Of a stretch of DNA of 64,000 nt, positions 1 to 9,065 are shown in pieces. The stretch spans positions 3,629,501 to 3,693,500 of the forward strand of contig NC_015186.1 in assembly GCF_000202835.1 (NCBI RefSeq), given 5' to 3'. This DNA comes from Acidiphilium multivorum AIU301 (lineage in GTDB: Bacteria; Pseudomonadota; Alphaproteobacteria; Acetobacterales; Acetobacteraceae). The translations under genes and the position numbers were made by a program. Every line of letters starts with the position of its first letter. Position 1 is the first letter of the stretch. The notes under the pieces are model-generated. The model was not told the origin of the DNA. It saw only the letters and a list, made by a program, of their open reading frames with translations, and ran no database searches.

Positions 1-1929
1 GATCACCTTGGCCGGAAGACAAGGGTGCTCTGGGTGAAGGGATCGGGCAGCGATCTCGGCAGCATAAACGAGACCGATTTCGCCGCGCTGAAGCTCGACG
101 AGATCGACCCGCTGTTCGCGCGCGAAGAGATGTCGGATGAGGAGATGACCGCCTATCTCGAACGCACCGTGTTCGAGCCCGGACGGCCGCGGCAGAGCAT
201 CGAGACGCTGCTGCACGCCTTCGTGCCGGCGCCGCATGTCGATCACACCCATCCCGACGCGATCATCTCGATCGCCTGTTCGCCGCGCGGCGAGGAACTG
301 ATGCGCGAGATCTTCGGCGCGCGCGCGGCCTGGGTGCCGTATGTGCGGCCGGGCTTCTCGCTCTCGCGCATGATCGGCGCGGCGGTGCGCGACAATCCGG
401 GGCTCGACTGCGTGGTGATGGGCAAGCACGGGCTGGTCACCTGGGGCGAGACCTCGGCGGAATGCTACGCGAAGACGATCGCGGTGATCGAGGAGGCGGA
501 GGCCTGGCTTGCGGCCCGCGCCACGGATGCGCCGTTCGGGGCGGCGCGGGTGGAGGCCGCGGCGGCGGCGCGCCGGCAAGACCTGTTCGCCGCCCTGCTG
601 CCCGCGTTGCGCGGCGCGATGGCCGGCGTGCTGGGCGACGGGCGGAAGGTGGTGCTGCGCGTCGACGATGATGACGAGGTGCTGGAGTTCGTCGGCGCCG
701 CCGCATGCCGCGACCTTGCGATGCGCGGCGCCGCTTGTCCCGATCATCTGGTCCACACCAAGCGGGTGCCGCTGGTGCTGGACTGGACGCCGGAGCGGGA
801 CACGGCGGCGCTGCTGGCCGCGGCGAAGGCCGGAATCGCCCAATTCGCCGACGCCTACAAGGCGTATTTCGCGGCGCATGCGGCGGTGGGCGACCGCATG
901 GCGGCGCCGTATCCGCGCATCGTGCTGGTTCCGGGCCTCGGCATGGTGACCTCGGGCGCCGATATCGGAGCTGCCGAGGTCTCGCGCCAGCTCTATCGCC
1001 GGGCGATCGCGGTGATGCGGCATGCCGGCAGCGTCGGCGGTTTCGAGACGCTGAGCGATGCGGAAAGCTACGCCATCGAATACTGGCCGCTCGAGCTCTA
1101 CAAACTTTCGCGCAAGCCGCCGCCGAAGCCGCTGGACGGGCATGTCGCCTTGGTGACCGGTGCTGCGAGCGGCATCGGCCGCGCGGTGGCGGCGCGGCTC
1201 GCGCGCGACGGCGCGCATGTCGTCATCGCCGACCGCAATGGCGAGGGGGCCGCGCAGGTCGCCGGCGCCATCGTGGCGGCGCGCGGCGCGGGGCGGGCGA
1301 TGGCGGCGAGCGTGGACGTGACCGACGAGGCCGCCGTCGGCACGGCGTTCGAGGAGACGGTGCTGGCCTATGGCGGCGTCGATGTCGTGGTGAACAACGC
1401 GGGGATCAGCCGCAGCGCGCCGATCGAGGAGACCAGCCTCGCGGACTGGCAGGTGCAGTTCGACATTCTCGCGACCGGTTACTTCCTCGTCGCCCGCGCG
1501 GCCTTCCGCATCCTGCGCGCGCAGGCGGGCGGCGGGTCGCTGGTGTTCGTCGCCAGCAAGAACGCGGTCGCGGCCGGGCGCAATGCCGGTGCCTATTCGG
1601 CGGCGAAGGCGGCGGAACTGCACCTGGCCCGCTGCCTCGCCGAGGAGGGCGGCGGCGCCGGGATCCGGGTGAACACGGTGTTGCCGGACGCGGTGCTGGC
1701 CGGATCCTCGATCTGGAATTCCGCCTGGCGGGCGGATCGCGCCGCGACCTATGGCATCAGCGATGACGAGCTGGAAGCGCATTACCGCGCGCGCACCACG
1801 CTGAAGGTGAACATTCTGCCGGAGGATGTGGCCGAGGCCGTGTTCTTCTTCGCCTCCGGCCTTTCGGCGAAGACGACCGGCGGCGTGCTGACCGTCGATG
1901 GCGGCGTGCCGGCGGCCTATGTCCGCTGA
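1..1929 (+). CDS. rhaD: Bifunctional rhamnulose-1-phosphate aldolase / short-chain dehydrogenase (5' partial)
   Basis: The frame is open to the first base of the window, so the N-terminus lies upstream; a GTG at 25 is internal. The first ~340 residues are a class II aldolase domain with metal-binding histidines in HVDHTHPD. The last ~260 form a short-chain dehydrogenase with the nucleotide loop TGAASGIG, the NNAG motif and the catalytic YSAAK. This two-domain order is the known rhamnulose-1-phosphate aldolase/alcohol dehydrogenase family (~700 aa), which cleaves rhamnulose-1-P to DHAP and lactaldehyde and probably oxidises the lactaldehyde. The rhamnulokinase start codon overlaps its stop, supporting a rhamnose operon. 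Perhaps the first 50-60 residues are missing. Confidence 0.9.
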   Translation, partial: DHLGRKTRVLWVKGSGSDLGSINETDFAALKLDEIDPLFAREEMSDEEMTAYLERTVFEPGRPRQSIETLLHAFVPAPHVDHTHPDAIISIACSPRGEELMREIFGARAAWVPYVRPGFSLSRMIGAAVRDNPGLDCVVMGKHGLVTWGETSAECYAKTIAVIEEAEAWLAARATDAPFGAARVEAAAAARRQDLFAALLPALRGAMAGVLGDGRKVVLRVDDDDEVLEFVGAAACRDLAMRGAACPDHLVHTKRVPLVLDWTPERDTAALLAAAKAGIAQFADAYKAYFAAHAAVGDRMAAPYPRIVLVPGLGMVTSGADIGAAEVSRQLYRRAIAVMRHAGSVGGFETLSDAESYAIEYWPLELYKLSRKPPPKPLDGHVALVTGAASGIGRAVAARLARDGAHVVIADRNGEGAAQVAGAIVAARGAGRAMAASVDVTDEAAVGTAFEETVLAYGGVDVVVNNAGISRSAPIEETSLADWQVQFDILATGYFLVARAAFRILRAQAGGGSLVFVASKNAVAAGRNAGAYSAAKAAELHLARCLAEEGGGAGIRVNTVLPDAVLAGSSIWNSAWRADRAATYGISDDELEAHYRARTTLKVNILPEDVAEAVFFFASGLSAKTTGGVLTVDGGVPAAYVR

Positions 1930-3340
1930 GGCGCCGCGCCACGTCGCGATCGATCTCGGCGCTTCCGGCGGGCGCGTCGCCTGCGGCGCGGTCACGGAGG
2001 GCGTTCTGGATTTCGAGATCGTCCACCGGTTTCCGAACCGGCCGGTGCGCCTCGGCCGGCATCTCTACTGGGATGTGCTGCGGCTGTGGCAGGAAATCCG
2101 GGACGGACTGCGCAAGATCGCGCGCGGGGGGGCGGTCGCCAGTCTCGGCGTGACGACCTGGGGCGTCGATTACGCGCTGCTGGATGCCGACCGGGTGCCG
2201 CTCGGCATGGTGCATTGCTACCGCGACGAGCGGACCGCGGGGGCCTATGACCTGATCGCGCCGCGGCTGCCGCGCGAGGCGATCTATGCCGCCACGGGCA
2301 TCCAGTTCCTGCCGATCAACACCTTGCCGCAGCTTGTCGCGGCGCGGCGGGATGCGCCCCGCCTGTTCGACCATGCGGCACATCTGCTGATGTTGCCCGA
2401 CCTGCTGAACTTCTGGCTCACCGGCCGGATCGTCGCCGAGCATACCAATGCGAGCACGACCCAGCTCTACGATCCGGTGCGTCGCGGCTGGGCGGAGGCG
2501 CTGATCGCCGCGGCGGGGTTCGATCCCGCGATGTTTCCGGAACTGGTGGAGCCCGGAACGGTCCTGGGTCCGCTGCTGCCGGAGATCGCGGCGGATACAG
2601 GGCTGCAGGGCGCCGTGGTGGTGGCCCCGGCGACGCATGATACCGCGAGTGCCGTCGCCGCGATTCCGGCGGCGGACGATCTGCCCTGGAGCTACGTCTC
2701 GAGCGGGACCTGGTGCCTGACCGGCATCGAGGTGACGGCGCCGGTGCTGACCGCGGCGGCGCGGGAGGCGAACGTGACCAACGAGCAGGGCGTGCGGGGC
2801 ACGACGCGGCTGCTGCGCAACACGAGCGGATTGTTCCTGTTGCAGGAATCGATGCGCGGCTGGGGCGATCCGCCGATCGAGGCGCTACTGGCGGCGGCGG
2901 AAAAGGTCGCGACCGACACCGTGATCGACGCCGAGGACCCGCTGTTCCTGCAGCCGGGGATGGACATGCCGGCGCGCATCGCGCGCTGGTGCGCGGCGCA
3001 CGGACGACGCGCGCCCGATAGCGAGGCGGCGACGACGCGGGTGATCCTGAACAGCCTGGGCGAGGCGATCGCCCGCACCCTGCGCATGGTCGACCGGGTG
3101 GCGGACCGGCGGAGCCGGACCGTGCATGTCGTCGGCGGTGGCTCGCGCATGGCGCTGCTCAATCAGGCGATCGCCGATGCGGTGGGGCTCGAGGTCGTGG
3201 CCGGGCCGGTGGAGGCGACGACCTCTGGCAATCTGCTGCTGCAGGCCGAGGCTCTCGGCGTCATCCACGCGGGGGACGCGCGCGCGGTGATGCGCCGGTC
3301 GGCCGCGTTGGCGCGATATGCGCCGCGCGCCGAGGCGTGA
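1919..3340 (+). CDS. rhaB: Rhamnulokinase
   Basis: FGGY-family sugar kinase of 473 aa phosphorylating L-rhamnulose to rhamnulose-1-phosphate, the step before the adjacent aldolase. The N-terminal phosphate loop is DLGASGGRV, followed by TTWGVDYALLD; the C-terminal ATPase half carries the VVGGGSRM motif. The ATG at 1919 overlaps the aldolase stop by 11 nt, typical of translational coupling; an in-frame ATG 21 nt upstream lies deeper in the aldolase and adds nothing resembling the family. Length and motifs fit RhaB rather than xylulokinase or glycerol kinase, and the context makes the substrate call firm. Confidence 0.92.
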   Translation: MSAEAPRHVAIDLGASGGRVACGAVTEGVLDFEIVHRFPNRPVRLGRHLYWDVLRLWQEIRDGLRKIARGGAVASLGVTTWGVDYALLDADRVPLGMVHCYRDERTAGAYDLIAPRLPREAIYAATGIQFLPINTLPQLVAARRDAPRLFDHAAHLLMLPDLLNFWLTGRIVAEHTNASTTQLYDPVRRGWAEALIAAAGFDPAMFPELVEPGTVLGPLLPEIAADTGLQGAVVVAPATHDTASAVAAIPAADDLPWSYVSSGTWCLTGIEVTAPVLTAAAREANVTNEQGVRGTTRLLRNTSGLFLLQESMRGWGDPPIEALLAAAEKVATDTVIDAEDPLFLQPGMDMPARIARWCAAHGRRAPDSEAATTRVILNSLGEAIARTLRMVDRVADRRSRTVHVVGGGSRMALLNQAIADAVGLEVVAGPVEATTSGNLLLQAEALGVIHAGDARAVMRRSAALARYAPRAEA

Positions 3341-3355
3341 TGGCGCGGCTTCGCC

Positions 3356-5251
3356 TCAGAACTCCTCCCAGCCTTCATCGGCCATGGTCGGTTCCGGCAT
3401 GCGCCGGGCGGGCGGTGCCGCGGCCGGCCGTTCGGCCGGAGCCGGAGAGCGCACCGGTGCCGGAGCAGACTCCTCGATATCGAAGCGGTGGATCAGGGCT
3501 GCGAGCTGCTTGACCTCACGCGCCAGGTTGTGGCTTGCCGCGGTCGACTCCTCGACCATCGCGGCATTCTGCTGGGTCGCCTGGTCCATCTGGCTCACGG
3601 CATCGTTGACCTGGAGCAGGCGGGCGGAATTGCCCTGCGCGCCGCTGGCGATGTCGCTGACGACCTGGTTGATCTCGGCGATCTGGGCCACGATGCGTTC
3701 CAGCGCCTTGCCGGTCTGCCCGACCTGATCGACGCCGGCGGCGACCTGCTGGTTCGATTTCGAGATCAACGCCTTGATTTCCTTCGCCGCATCGGCCGAG
3801 CGCTGGGCCAGCGCCCGCACCTCGGAGGCGACGACCGCGAAGCCGCGCCCGGCATCGCCCGCGCGGGCCGCCTCGACGCCGGCGTTCAGCGCAAGGAGAT
3901 TGGTCTGGAAGGCGATTTCGTCGATCACGCCGATGATGTTGCCGATCTGCTCGGCGGAGGTCTCGATTTCGCCCATGGCGGCCACGGCGCGGGCGACAAC
4001 GGCGCCTCCGCGCCCGGCATCCGCCATGGCGGCACTGACGGCCTCGCGCGCATGGGCGGCATGGGTTGCGGTGCCGCTGACGGTTTCGGTGATTTCGCTG
4101 AGAGTGGCGGCGGTTTCCTCGATCGTTGCGGCCTGGTGTTCGGTGCGCCGCGCCAGATCGTCGGCGGCGGCGGCGATTTCGCCGGTGCCGGAGCGGATTG
4201 CCGAGGTGTTCGCGGCGATCACCCGCATCGTGTCCTGAAGCCTCTCCATCGCCGCGTTGAAATCGGTGCGCAGGCGTTCGTATTCGGCGGCGAAGGACGT
4301 GTTGAGGCGATAGGTAATTCGCCCGGCAGCGAGGTTCTCAAGGCCGGTCGCGATGGATTCGACGACGAAAGCGAGTTGCTGCGCCGCTTGTTCGCGCTCG
4401 GCCGCGCTTCGTGCGGCCTCGGCCTCGCGCGCCGCGCGTGAAGCGGCCGCCTCGGCTTCGAGCCTGGCTTTCTCGATGCCTGCCGCCTTGAAGACCTCGA
4501 CGGCCCGGGCCATGCCGCCGATTTCATCGGCGCGCGCGACATAGGGCACCTCCGCCTTCAGGTCGCCCTTCGAGAGCCGCGCCATCGCACCGGTCATGGC
4601 CTTCAGGATTCCGGCGATGTTGCGCTGGATGAAATACATCGCGACCAGGAAGAGCAGGAAGACCGGTACGAAGATGCCGACGAAACGGGCAACGTTGCTC
4701 CAGAACGAGGTGCGCAGGTCGCTGACATACATGCCGGTGCCGATCACCCAGTTCCACCCGGGCACCTTGGCCATGTAGGAAATCTTGGCCTCGGGCGTCT
4801 TCGAGCCGGCCTTCGGGATGTAGTATTCGTGGAAGATCGGGTGGCCCGCCAGTGCCGCCTTCAGCATCGGCCGGATGATGTAGGTGCCGTAGGCATCCTT
4901 GGTGTTGCTGCGGTTCGTGCCGATCAGGGCCTTGTTGGCGTGCTGGATGATCGTGCCGTCCTTGTCGTCCACAAAATAGTAGTTGCCGTGATCGAACCTG
5001 GCGGCGCCGAGAATCTCGAGAGCCAGGCCCTGCGCCTGGTCTTCGGTCAGGGCGCCGTATTTGGCGAGGCGGACGAAGGAGCCGGTGAGGGCGACGGCAT
5101 TGTTCACCAGGGTGCGGACTTCCGCCTTCTTCGCGTTCAGTTCGAGGTGATAGGCGCCGAGCAGGCTGATCACCAGGGCGGCAATCGTCATGGTGATACC
5201 GAAAAGGCCGATCGCCGCGAATTGATGACGAATCGAAAGCTTGTGAAGCAC
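3356..5251 (-). CDS. Methyl-accepting chemotaxis protein with single Cache sensor domain
   Basis: Inner-membrane chemoreceptor of 631 aa. It has a first membrane helix at about residues 10-35, a periplasmic single-Cache (sCache_2-like) sensor containing [12 protein letters not shown], and a second helix near 180-205. HAMP, a coiled-coil linker rich in Ala/Glu, and the methyl-accepting hairpin follow, with the hairpin tip [18 protein letters not shown]. The last five residues, GWEEF, resemble the xWxxF CheR/CheB docking pentapeptide. I chose the GTG at 5251 because GGGAG lies 6 nt upstream; a GTG 24 nt earlier lacks this. The ligand cannot be told; Cache domains often bind small carboxylates. 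It is monocistronic and divergent from the hibernation-factor gene. Confidence 0.92.
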   Translation of the reverse strand: MLHKLSIRHQFAAIGLFGITMTIAALVISLLGAYHLELNAKKAEVRTLVNNAVALTGSFVRLAKYGALTEDQAQGLALEILGAARFDHGNYYFVDDKDGTIIQHANKALIGTNRSNTKDAYGTYIIRPMLKAALAGHPIFHEYYIPKAGSKTPEAKISYMAKVPGWNWVIGTGMYVSDLRTSFWSNVARFVGIFVPVFLLFLVAMYFIQRNIAGILKAMTGAMARLSKGDLKAEVPYVARADEIGGMARAVEVFKAAGIEKARLEAEAAASRAAREAEAARSAAEREQAAQQLAFVVESIATGLENLAAGRITYRLNTSFAAEYERLRTDFNAAMERLQDTMRVIAANTSAIRSGTGEIAAAADDLARRTEHQAATIEETAATLSEITETVSGTATHAAHAREAVSAAMADAGRGGAVVARAVAAMGEIETSAEQIGNIIGVIDEIAFQTNLLALNAGVEAARAGDAGRGFAVVASEVRALAQRSADAAKEIKALISKSNQQVAAGVDQVGQTGKALERIVAQIAEINQVVSDIASGAQGNSARLLQVNDAVSQMDQATQQNAAMVEESTAASHNLAREVKQLAALIHRFDIEESAPAPVRSPAPAERPAAAPPARRMPEPTMADEGWEEF

Positions 5252-5330
5252 GCCATACTCCCGATGTCTGTGCACTGCGCGCAGGGAAACAGAAAATCCT
5301 TAACGAAAGATTGGGAATGGCGGACGCGTC

Positions 5331-5344
5331 TTGACGTCGGTCAA
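5331..5344. promoter_or_regulatory. FNR/FixK-type binding site upstream of hpf-cbpAM
   Basis: The palindrome TTGAC-GTCG-GTCAA is a perfect TTGAY-N4-RTCAA half-site pair as bound by CRP/FNR-family activators (FNR, FixK, Dnr). Its centre is about 70 nt before the hpf ATG, leaving room for a -41.5 activator position. It also lies 80 nt upstream of the divergent chemoreceptor. The match is seen; regulation is inferred. Confidence 0.6.
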
Positions 5345-5407
5345 TGCGGCGGGCGGATGAAGGCCTAGGCTGTTCATGTGACAGGCAAGAGCCAAGGAGA
5401 AGTCGCA

Positions 5408-5968
5408 ATGACCGTGCCGCTGCAGATCACCTTCAAGGACATCGACCGTTCCCCCGCGCTCGAGGCGCGCATCCGCGAGAAGGCGGAGGCGCTGAGCCGG
5501 TTCGAGGCGCGGATCCTGCGCTGCCATGTCATCATCGAGGCGCCGCACCGGCATCACCACAAGGGCAAGCTCTACCGCGCACGGATCGAGATCGCGGTGC
5601 CGCGGGGCGATATCGTGATCAACCGGGAAAGCCCGGAGAACCACGCGCATGAGGATCCGTATGTCGCGGTTCGCGACGCGTTCGATGCCGCGGTACGCAA
5701 GCTGGAGGACCATGCGCGGCGGCTCGACGACGCGGTGAAGCACCATGAGGAGGCGCTGGTCCATGGTCAGGTGGTCCGGTTCGTCGCCGATGCCGACTAT
5801 GGCTTCATCGCGACGGATGACGGGCGCGAGGTGTATTTCCACCGCAACAGCGTGGCCGGAAACGGGTTCGCGCGGCTGCGCGTGGGCGATGATGTGCGCC
5901 TCGCCGTGGCCGAGGGGCGGGACGGGCCGCAGGCGAGCCTCGTGCGCCCCGCCGGGCGGGGCGGCTGA
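5408..5968 (+). CDS. hpf: HPF/RaiA-family ribosome-associated protein fused to a cold-shock domain
   Basis: 186-aa two-domain protein. Residues ~1-110 match the ribosome hibernation-promoting factor fold (start PLQITFKDIDRSPALEARI, then the HHHKGKLYRARIEI strand region). Residues ~115-180 are a cold-shock/OB domain with GQVVRFVADADYGFI and EVYFHRNSV, the RNP1- and RNP2-like strands. HPF proteins sit in the decoding groove of the 30S subunit and silence ribosomes; the second domain probably adds RNA binding. The ATG at 5408 is preceded by AAGGAG, better than a GTG 30 nt upstream. A perfect FNR/FixK-type box lies 64 nt upstream, and cbpA-cbpM follow at short spacing, so a low-oxygen or stress role is likely. 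Confidence 0.88.
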   Translation: MTVPLQITFKDIDRSPALEARIREKAEALSRFEARILRCHVIIEAPHRHHHKGKLYRARIEIAVPRGDIVINRESPENHAHEDPYVAVRDAFDAAVRKLEDHARRLDDAVKHHEEALVHGQVVRFVADADYGFIATDDGREVYFHRNSVAGNGFARLRVGDDVRLAVAEGRDGPQASLVRPAGRGG

Positions 5969-6027
5969 CAGCCGTCCCGCGGCGTGCTTTGATCGCGACA
6001 GACGACGCTGTTCCGGGATGAGGCAGA

Positions 6028-6948
6028 GTGAAGGATCCTTACGACGTTCTGGGTGTGGCGCGCGATGCGGGGCAGGATGACATAAGGCGGGCCTATCGCC
6101 GGCTGGCGAAGGACCATCATCCCGACCTCAACCCCGGCAACGCGGCGGCCGAGGCGCGGTTCAAGGAGGTCTCGGCGGCCTATCATCTGCTGTCCGACGC
6201 CGATCAGCGCGCCCGCTTCGACCGCGGCGAGATCGATGCCGAGGGGCAGGAACGCGCGCGGCACGGCACCTGGCGCGACTATGCCGAGACCGGCGAGGGC
6301 GCGCGCTACGGCGGCGGCGGCGCCTGGACCACCGACGATCTCGAGGCGATGTTCGGCTCGATGTTCGGTGGCGGCGGCGGACGGCGCGGCGGGCCGGGGC
6401 GCGGGCAGGACCGGCATTATTCGATGACGATCGGCTTCGTCGAGGCGGTGGTCGGCGGCACGCGGCGGCTGTCGCTGCCCGATGGCGGCACGCTCGACGT
6501 GCGGATTCCCCCCGGCACCGAGGACGGGCAACTGCTGCGCCTGCGCGGCAAGGGCGGGGTGGGATGGAATGGCGGGCCGGCGGGCGATGCGCTGATCCGC
6601 GTCAGCGTGGCGCCGCATCGCTTCTTCACCCGCGAAGGGCAGGATATCCGGCTCGATCTGCCGGTGACGCTGGCCGAGGCGGTGCTGGGCGGGCAGGTCG
6701 AGGTGCCGACGCCGGGCGGCGCGGTGCGGATGCGGATTCCCGCGGGCTCGGACAGCGGCACGGTGCTGCGGCTGCGCGGGCGCGGCGTGCCGGCGCATGG
6801 CGCCGCCGCCGCGGGCGATCTCTATGCCACGCTGCGCGTTGTGATTGGCAAGTCTGACCCGGCGCTGGAAACCTTCCTGCGCGGCTGGACGCCGGAGGAG
6901 ACGCCCGATCCGCGCGCCGGGATGACGGAGACGGAGGTGCCGCCATGA
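6028..6948 (+). CDS. cbpA: DnaJ-type co-chaperone, curved-DNA-binding protein CbpA
   Basis: 306 aa, starting with GTG. The J domain (residues 1-70) has the HPD tripeptide in HHPDLNPG. A Gly-rich linker with short GGGG runs follows (about residues 90-130), then two beta-sandwich client-binding domains typical of DnaJ C-termini. There is no CxxCxGxG zinc finger, so this is class II (CbpA) rather than DnaJ. It would stimulate DnaK and can bind curved DNA. The next gene overlaps its stop by 4 nt and encodes the matching modulator CbpM, which fixes the identification. Co-transcription with hpf is likely (59-nt gap). Confidence 0.93.
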   Translation: MKDPYDVLGVARDAGQDDIRRAYRRLAKDHHPDLNPGNAAAEARFKEVSAAYHLLSDADQRARFDRGEIDAEGQERARHGTWRDYAETGEGARYGGGGAWTTDDLEAMFGSMFGGGGGRRGGPGRGQDRHYSMTIGFVEAVVGGTRRLSLPDGGTLDVRIPPGTEDGQLLRLRGKGGVGWNGGPAGDALIRVSVAPHRFFTREGQDIRLDLPVTLAEAVLGGQVEVPTPGGAVRMRIPAGSDSGTVLRLRGRGVPAHGAAAAGDLYATLRVVIGKSDPALETFLRGWTPEETPDPRAGMTETEVPP

Positions 6949-7295
6949 GCGACGGGGTGACGATCGATGTCGTGATCGCCGAGGTGGCGGGGCTGGCCCG
7001 GGCGGATCTCGAACGCTGGGTGGCGCTGGAATGGGTGCGGCCGGAGCGGGCGGAGGGACTCTGGCTGTTCCATGGCATCGACATCGCGCGGGTGCGGCTG
7101 ATCCACGAGCTCGCCGCCGATCTGCGGGTGGACGAGGAGGCGATGCCGGTGGTGCTCTCGCTGCTCGACCAGCTTTACGACGCCCGCCGGCGGATGCGCG
7201 CGCTGGCCGAGGCGATCGCCGCGGCTCCGGAGGAACCGCGGCGCGTGGTGCTCGAACACATCGCCGCCGCTCAGGAGCCGCCGAACCAGTTATAG
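6945..7295 (+). CDS. cbpM: Chaperone modulator CbpM
   Basis: 116 aa, ATGA overlap with cbpA. It has the MerR-like helical fold expected of CbpM, with a conserved-looking core (VALEWVRPE, LWLFHGIDIARVRLI, DLRVDEEAMPVVLSLLDQL). CbpM binds the J domain of CbpA and inhibits both its co-chaperone and DNA-binding activities. Its last 25 nt overlap the convergent molybdopterin oxidoreductase gene on the other strand, so antisense transcription through both 3' ends is likely. Confidence 0.88.
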   Translation: MSDGVTIDVVIAEVAGLARADLERWVALEWVRPERAEGLWLFHGIDIARVRLIHELAADLRVDEEAMPVVLSLLDQLYDARRRMRALAEAIAAAPEEPRRVVLEHIAAAQEPPNQL

Positions 7296-7990
7296 CCCTG
7301 CCGCACCCAGTAGCCGCTGGGGAAGGTGTTGGTGACGCCGAGGGCGACGATCGATTTCGGGTTCTTGTAGCCGAGCTTTGTCGGAATCCGCAGCCGCACC
7401 GGGGCGCCGAACGGGGCGGTGAGCGGCGCGCCGAGAAAGTCGAGCGCCAGGATCGTCTGCGGGTGCAGGGCGGAGGCCATGTCGATGCTCTCGTAATACC
7501 CGTCGGCGCAGTGGAACGAGACATAGCGCGCCTTCAGGTCGGCATTGACCCGCCGCAGGAAATGGCCGAGCGGCACGCCGCCCCACTGGCCGACCACCCG
7601 CCAGCCCTCGACGCAGACGAGGCGGGTGATCTGGCTTTCCTGCGGCAGGGCGCGCAGCTCCGCGAGGCGCCAGGGCCGCTTGTCGCCGATGCGGCCGGTG
7701 AGGCCGAGGCGCCAGGTGGCGAGATCGACGCGGGGCGCCTGGTCGATGCCGTAGAAGGCGTTGAAGCGCGGCGGCCGGGTGATGGCGGAGGCCGGGAAGG
7801 TCGGCGCCAGCGTGTGCGGATCGAACAGCGCGGCCTGCACCTCGTCGTTCCAGCGGGACATCGCGGTGAGCGCGCGGTCGGCGAGGTCGGGGTGTTTGAG
7901 GTTGTCGTAGTCGCAGCCGGTGAGGCTGGCGGCGGCGCCGAAGGCGAGGCTGCGGCCGAGCAGGGCGCGGCGGTTGAGGCGCGTGTTCAT
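7271..7990 (-). CDS. Sulfite-oxidase-family molybdopterin-dependent oxidoreductase
   Basis: 239 aa with a twin-arginine-like leader (NRRALLGRSLAFGAAASLTGC), so probably exported folded; the Cys after the leader could also make it a lipoprotein. The body is an oxidoreductase molybdopterin-binding domain with the Mo-ligating cysteine in LVCVEGWRVVGQWGGVPL, and family strands GYYESIDMASALHPQT and LTAPFGAPVRLRIP. It lies 5 nt downstream of a cytochrome b561-like membrane gene, its likely electron partner, analogous to MsrP/MsrQ and related Mo-protein/heme-b pairs. Substrate unknown; methionine-sulfoxide or a sulfur compound are guesses. Confidence 0.85.
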   Translation of the reverse strand: MNTRLNRRALLGRSLAFGAAASLTGCDYDNLKHPDLADRALTAMSRWNDEVQAALFDPHTLAPTFPASAITRPPRFNAFYGIDQAPRVDLATWRLGLTGRIGDKRPWRLAELRALPQESQITRLVCVEGWRVVGQWGGVPLGHFLRRVNADLKARYVSFHCADGYYESIDMASALHPQTILALDFLGAPLTAPFGAPVRLRIPTKLGYKNPKSIVALGVTNTFPSGYWVRQGYNWFGGS

Positions 7991-7995
7991 GGATC

Positions 7996-8628
7996 TTACT
8001 CCGCGGCTTCGGTCATCTTGGGGAGGGGATCGGGCAGGCGGCCGCCGGTGATCATCGCGGGCAGGACGCGCGGCACCAGGGCGACCAGCAGGACGTGGAC
8101 GATCAGGAAGGCGGAGATCCCGGCCATCGCGATGAAGTGGACGATGCGGGAATCGAAGAATCCGCCGAACAGATCGGAGAGATACCAGAGCTGCACCGGC
8201 TTCCAGACCGCCAACCCCGACAGCACGGCGAGAATGCCGAGGGCGATGACGCCGAGATAGAGCAGCCGCTGCACCGCGTTGTAGACGCCGACCTCGTGCG
8301 GCAGGCGCAGGCGCAGCGCGGCCCAGATGTCGCGCAGCACGGCGCGGGGCGTCACCGGCAGGAGCTTGCGGCGGAAATGGCCGCTCGCCGTGCCCCAGGC
8401 GAGATAGGCGAGCCCGTTGAGCATCAGCAGCCAGATCGCGGCGAGATGCCAGGCGATCGCCCCGCCCAGCCATTGCCCGATCGTCGCCCATTGCGGGAAG
8501 GTGAAGGGCAGGAAGGGAGAGGCATCGTAGATCTCCCAGCCGCTGCCGATCAGCGTGATGATGGCGACCGCGTTCAGCCAGTGCATGACGCGTAGCGGCA
8601 GGGGGTGGATGGGGCGGTGTCGGCGCAT
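7996..8628 (-). CDS. Cytochrome b561-type membrane subunit
   Basis: 210 aa, about four to five membrane helices. Histidines suited to bind heme b are seen in LRVMHWLNA, WHLAAIWLLMLNGLAYL, IVHFIAMAG and LIVHVLLVALV. This is the cytochrome b561/Ni-Fe-hydrogenase b-subunit superfamily, which links a periplasmic enzyme to the quinone pool. The ATG at 8628 has AGGAAA upstream. It is the first gene of a two-gene operon with the Mo-oxidoreductase at 7271-7990, so it most likely exchanges electrons with that protein. Confidence 0.87.
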   Translation of the reverse strand: MRRHRPIHPLPLRVMHWLNAVAIITLIGSGWEIYDASPFLPFTFPQWATIGQWLGGAIAWHLAAIWLLMLNGLAYLAWGTASGHFRRKLLPVTPRAVLRDIWAALRLRLPHEVGVYNAVQRLLYLGVIALGILAVLSGLAVWKPVQLWYLSDLFGGFFDSRIVHFIAMAGISAFLIVHVLLVALVPRVLPAMITGGRLPDPLPKMTEAAE

Positions 8629-8822
8629 TGTCGGTTTCCTCGCCTGTTGTTGCGATGACGCCGTGATGCGCCCGCCGCCGTGCCCGGGTCGAGGTATCGA
8701 AACGATGACCAAACGGCATTGGATCGGCTGCGCCGGGCCGGTCATGTTTGCGGGGCGGACGACGATCACCGGTCCGCGAGAAACCAGACCGGGGCGCCGC
8801 CCCCCAGACAGAGGAGACCACC

Positions 8823-9065
8823 ATGATCCGCATTCTCGCCACGACCGCCCTTGCCCTCGGCCTCGTCGCCGGCGTCGCCCAGGCGCAGACCACCAGCGCG
8901 ATGGGGCATGACACGATGAGCCACCAGAGCGCGATGGGCCACACCACCGCCATGGGCCACAATGCGATGGGCCACGGCACCGCCATGGGTCACAACGCGA
9001 TGGGTCACGACAAGATGGGGCACGACAAGATGGGTCACAGCGCAATGGGTCACTCCGCCTCGTAG
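8823..9065 (+). CDS. Small exported His/Met-rich repeat protein
   Basis: 80 aa with a clean signal peptide (LATTALALGLVAGVAQAQ, cleavage after AQA). The mature part is almost entirely a degenerate tandem repeat of AMGH, DKMGH, TAMGH and SAMGH units, about ten MGH copies in ~55 residues. AGAGGAGA sits just before the ATG. Dense Met-x-His spacing is typical of Cu(I)/Ag(I)-buffering periplasmic peptides; that role is inferred from composition. The gene stands alone, divergent from the Mo-protein/cytochrome pair. I do not recognise a named family. Confidence 0.8.
   Translation: MIRILATTALALGLVAGVAQAQTTSAMGHDTMSHQSAMGHTTAMGHNAMGHGTAMGHNAMGHDKMGHDKMGHSAMGHSAS

Noticed and set aside
8890-9060. Short direct repeats considered as a CRISPR or satellite array
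   Set aside because: The repeat follows codon phase (units of Met-Gly-His) inside an intact gene with signal peptide; no spacers are present.
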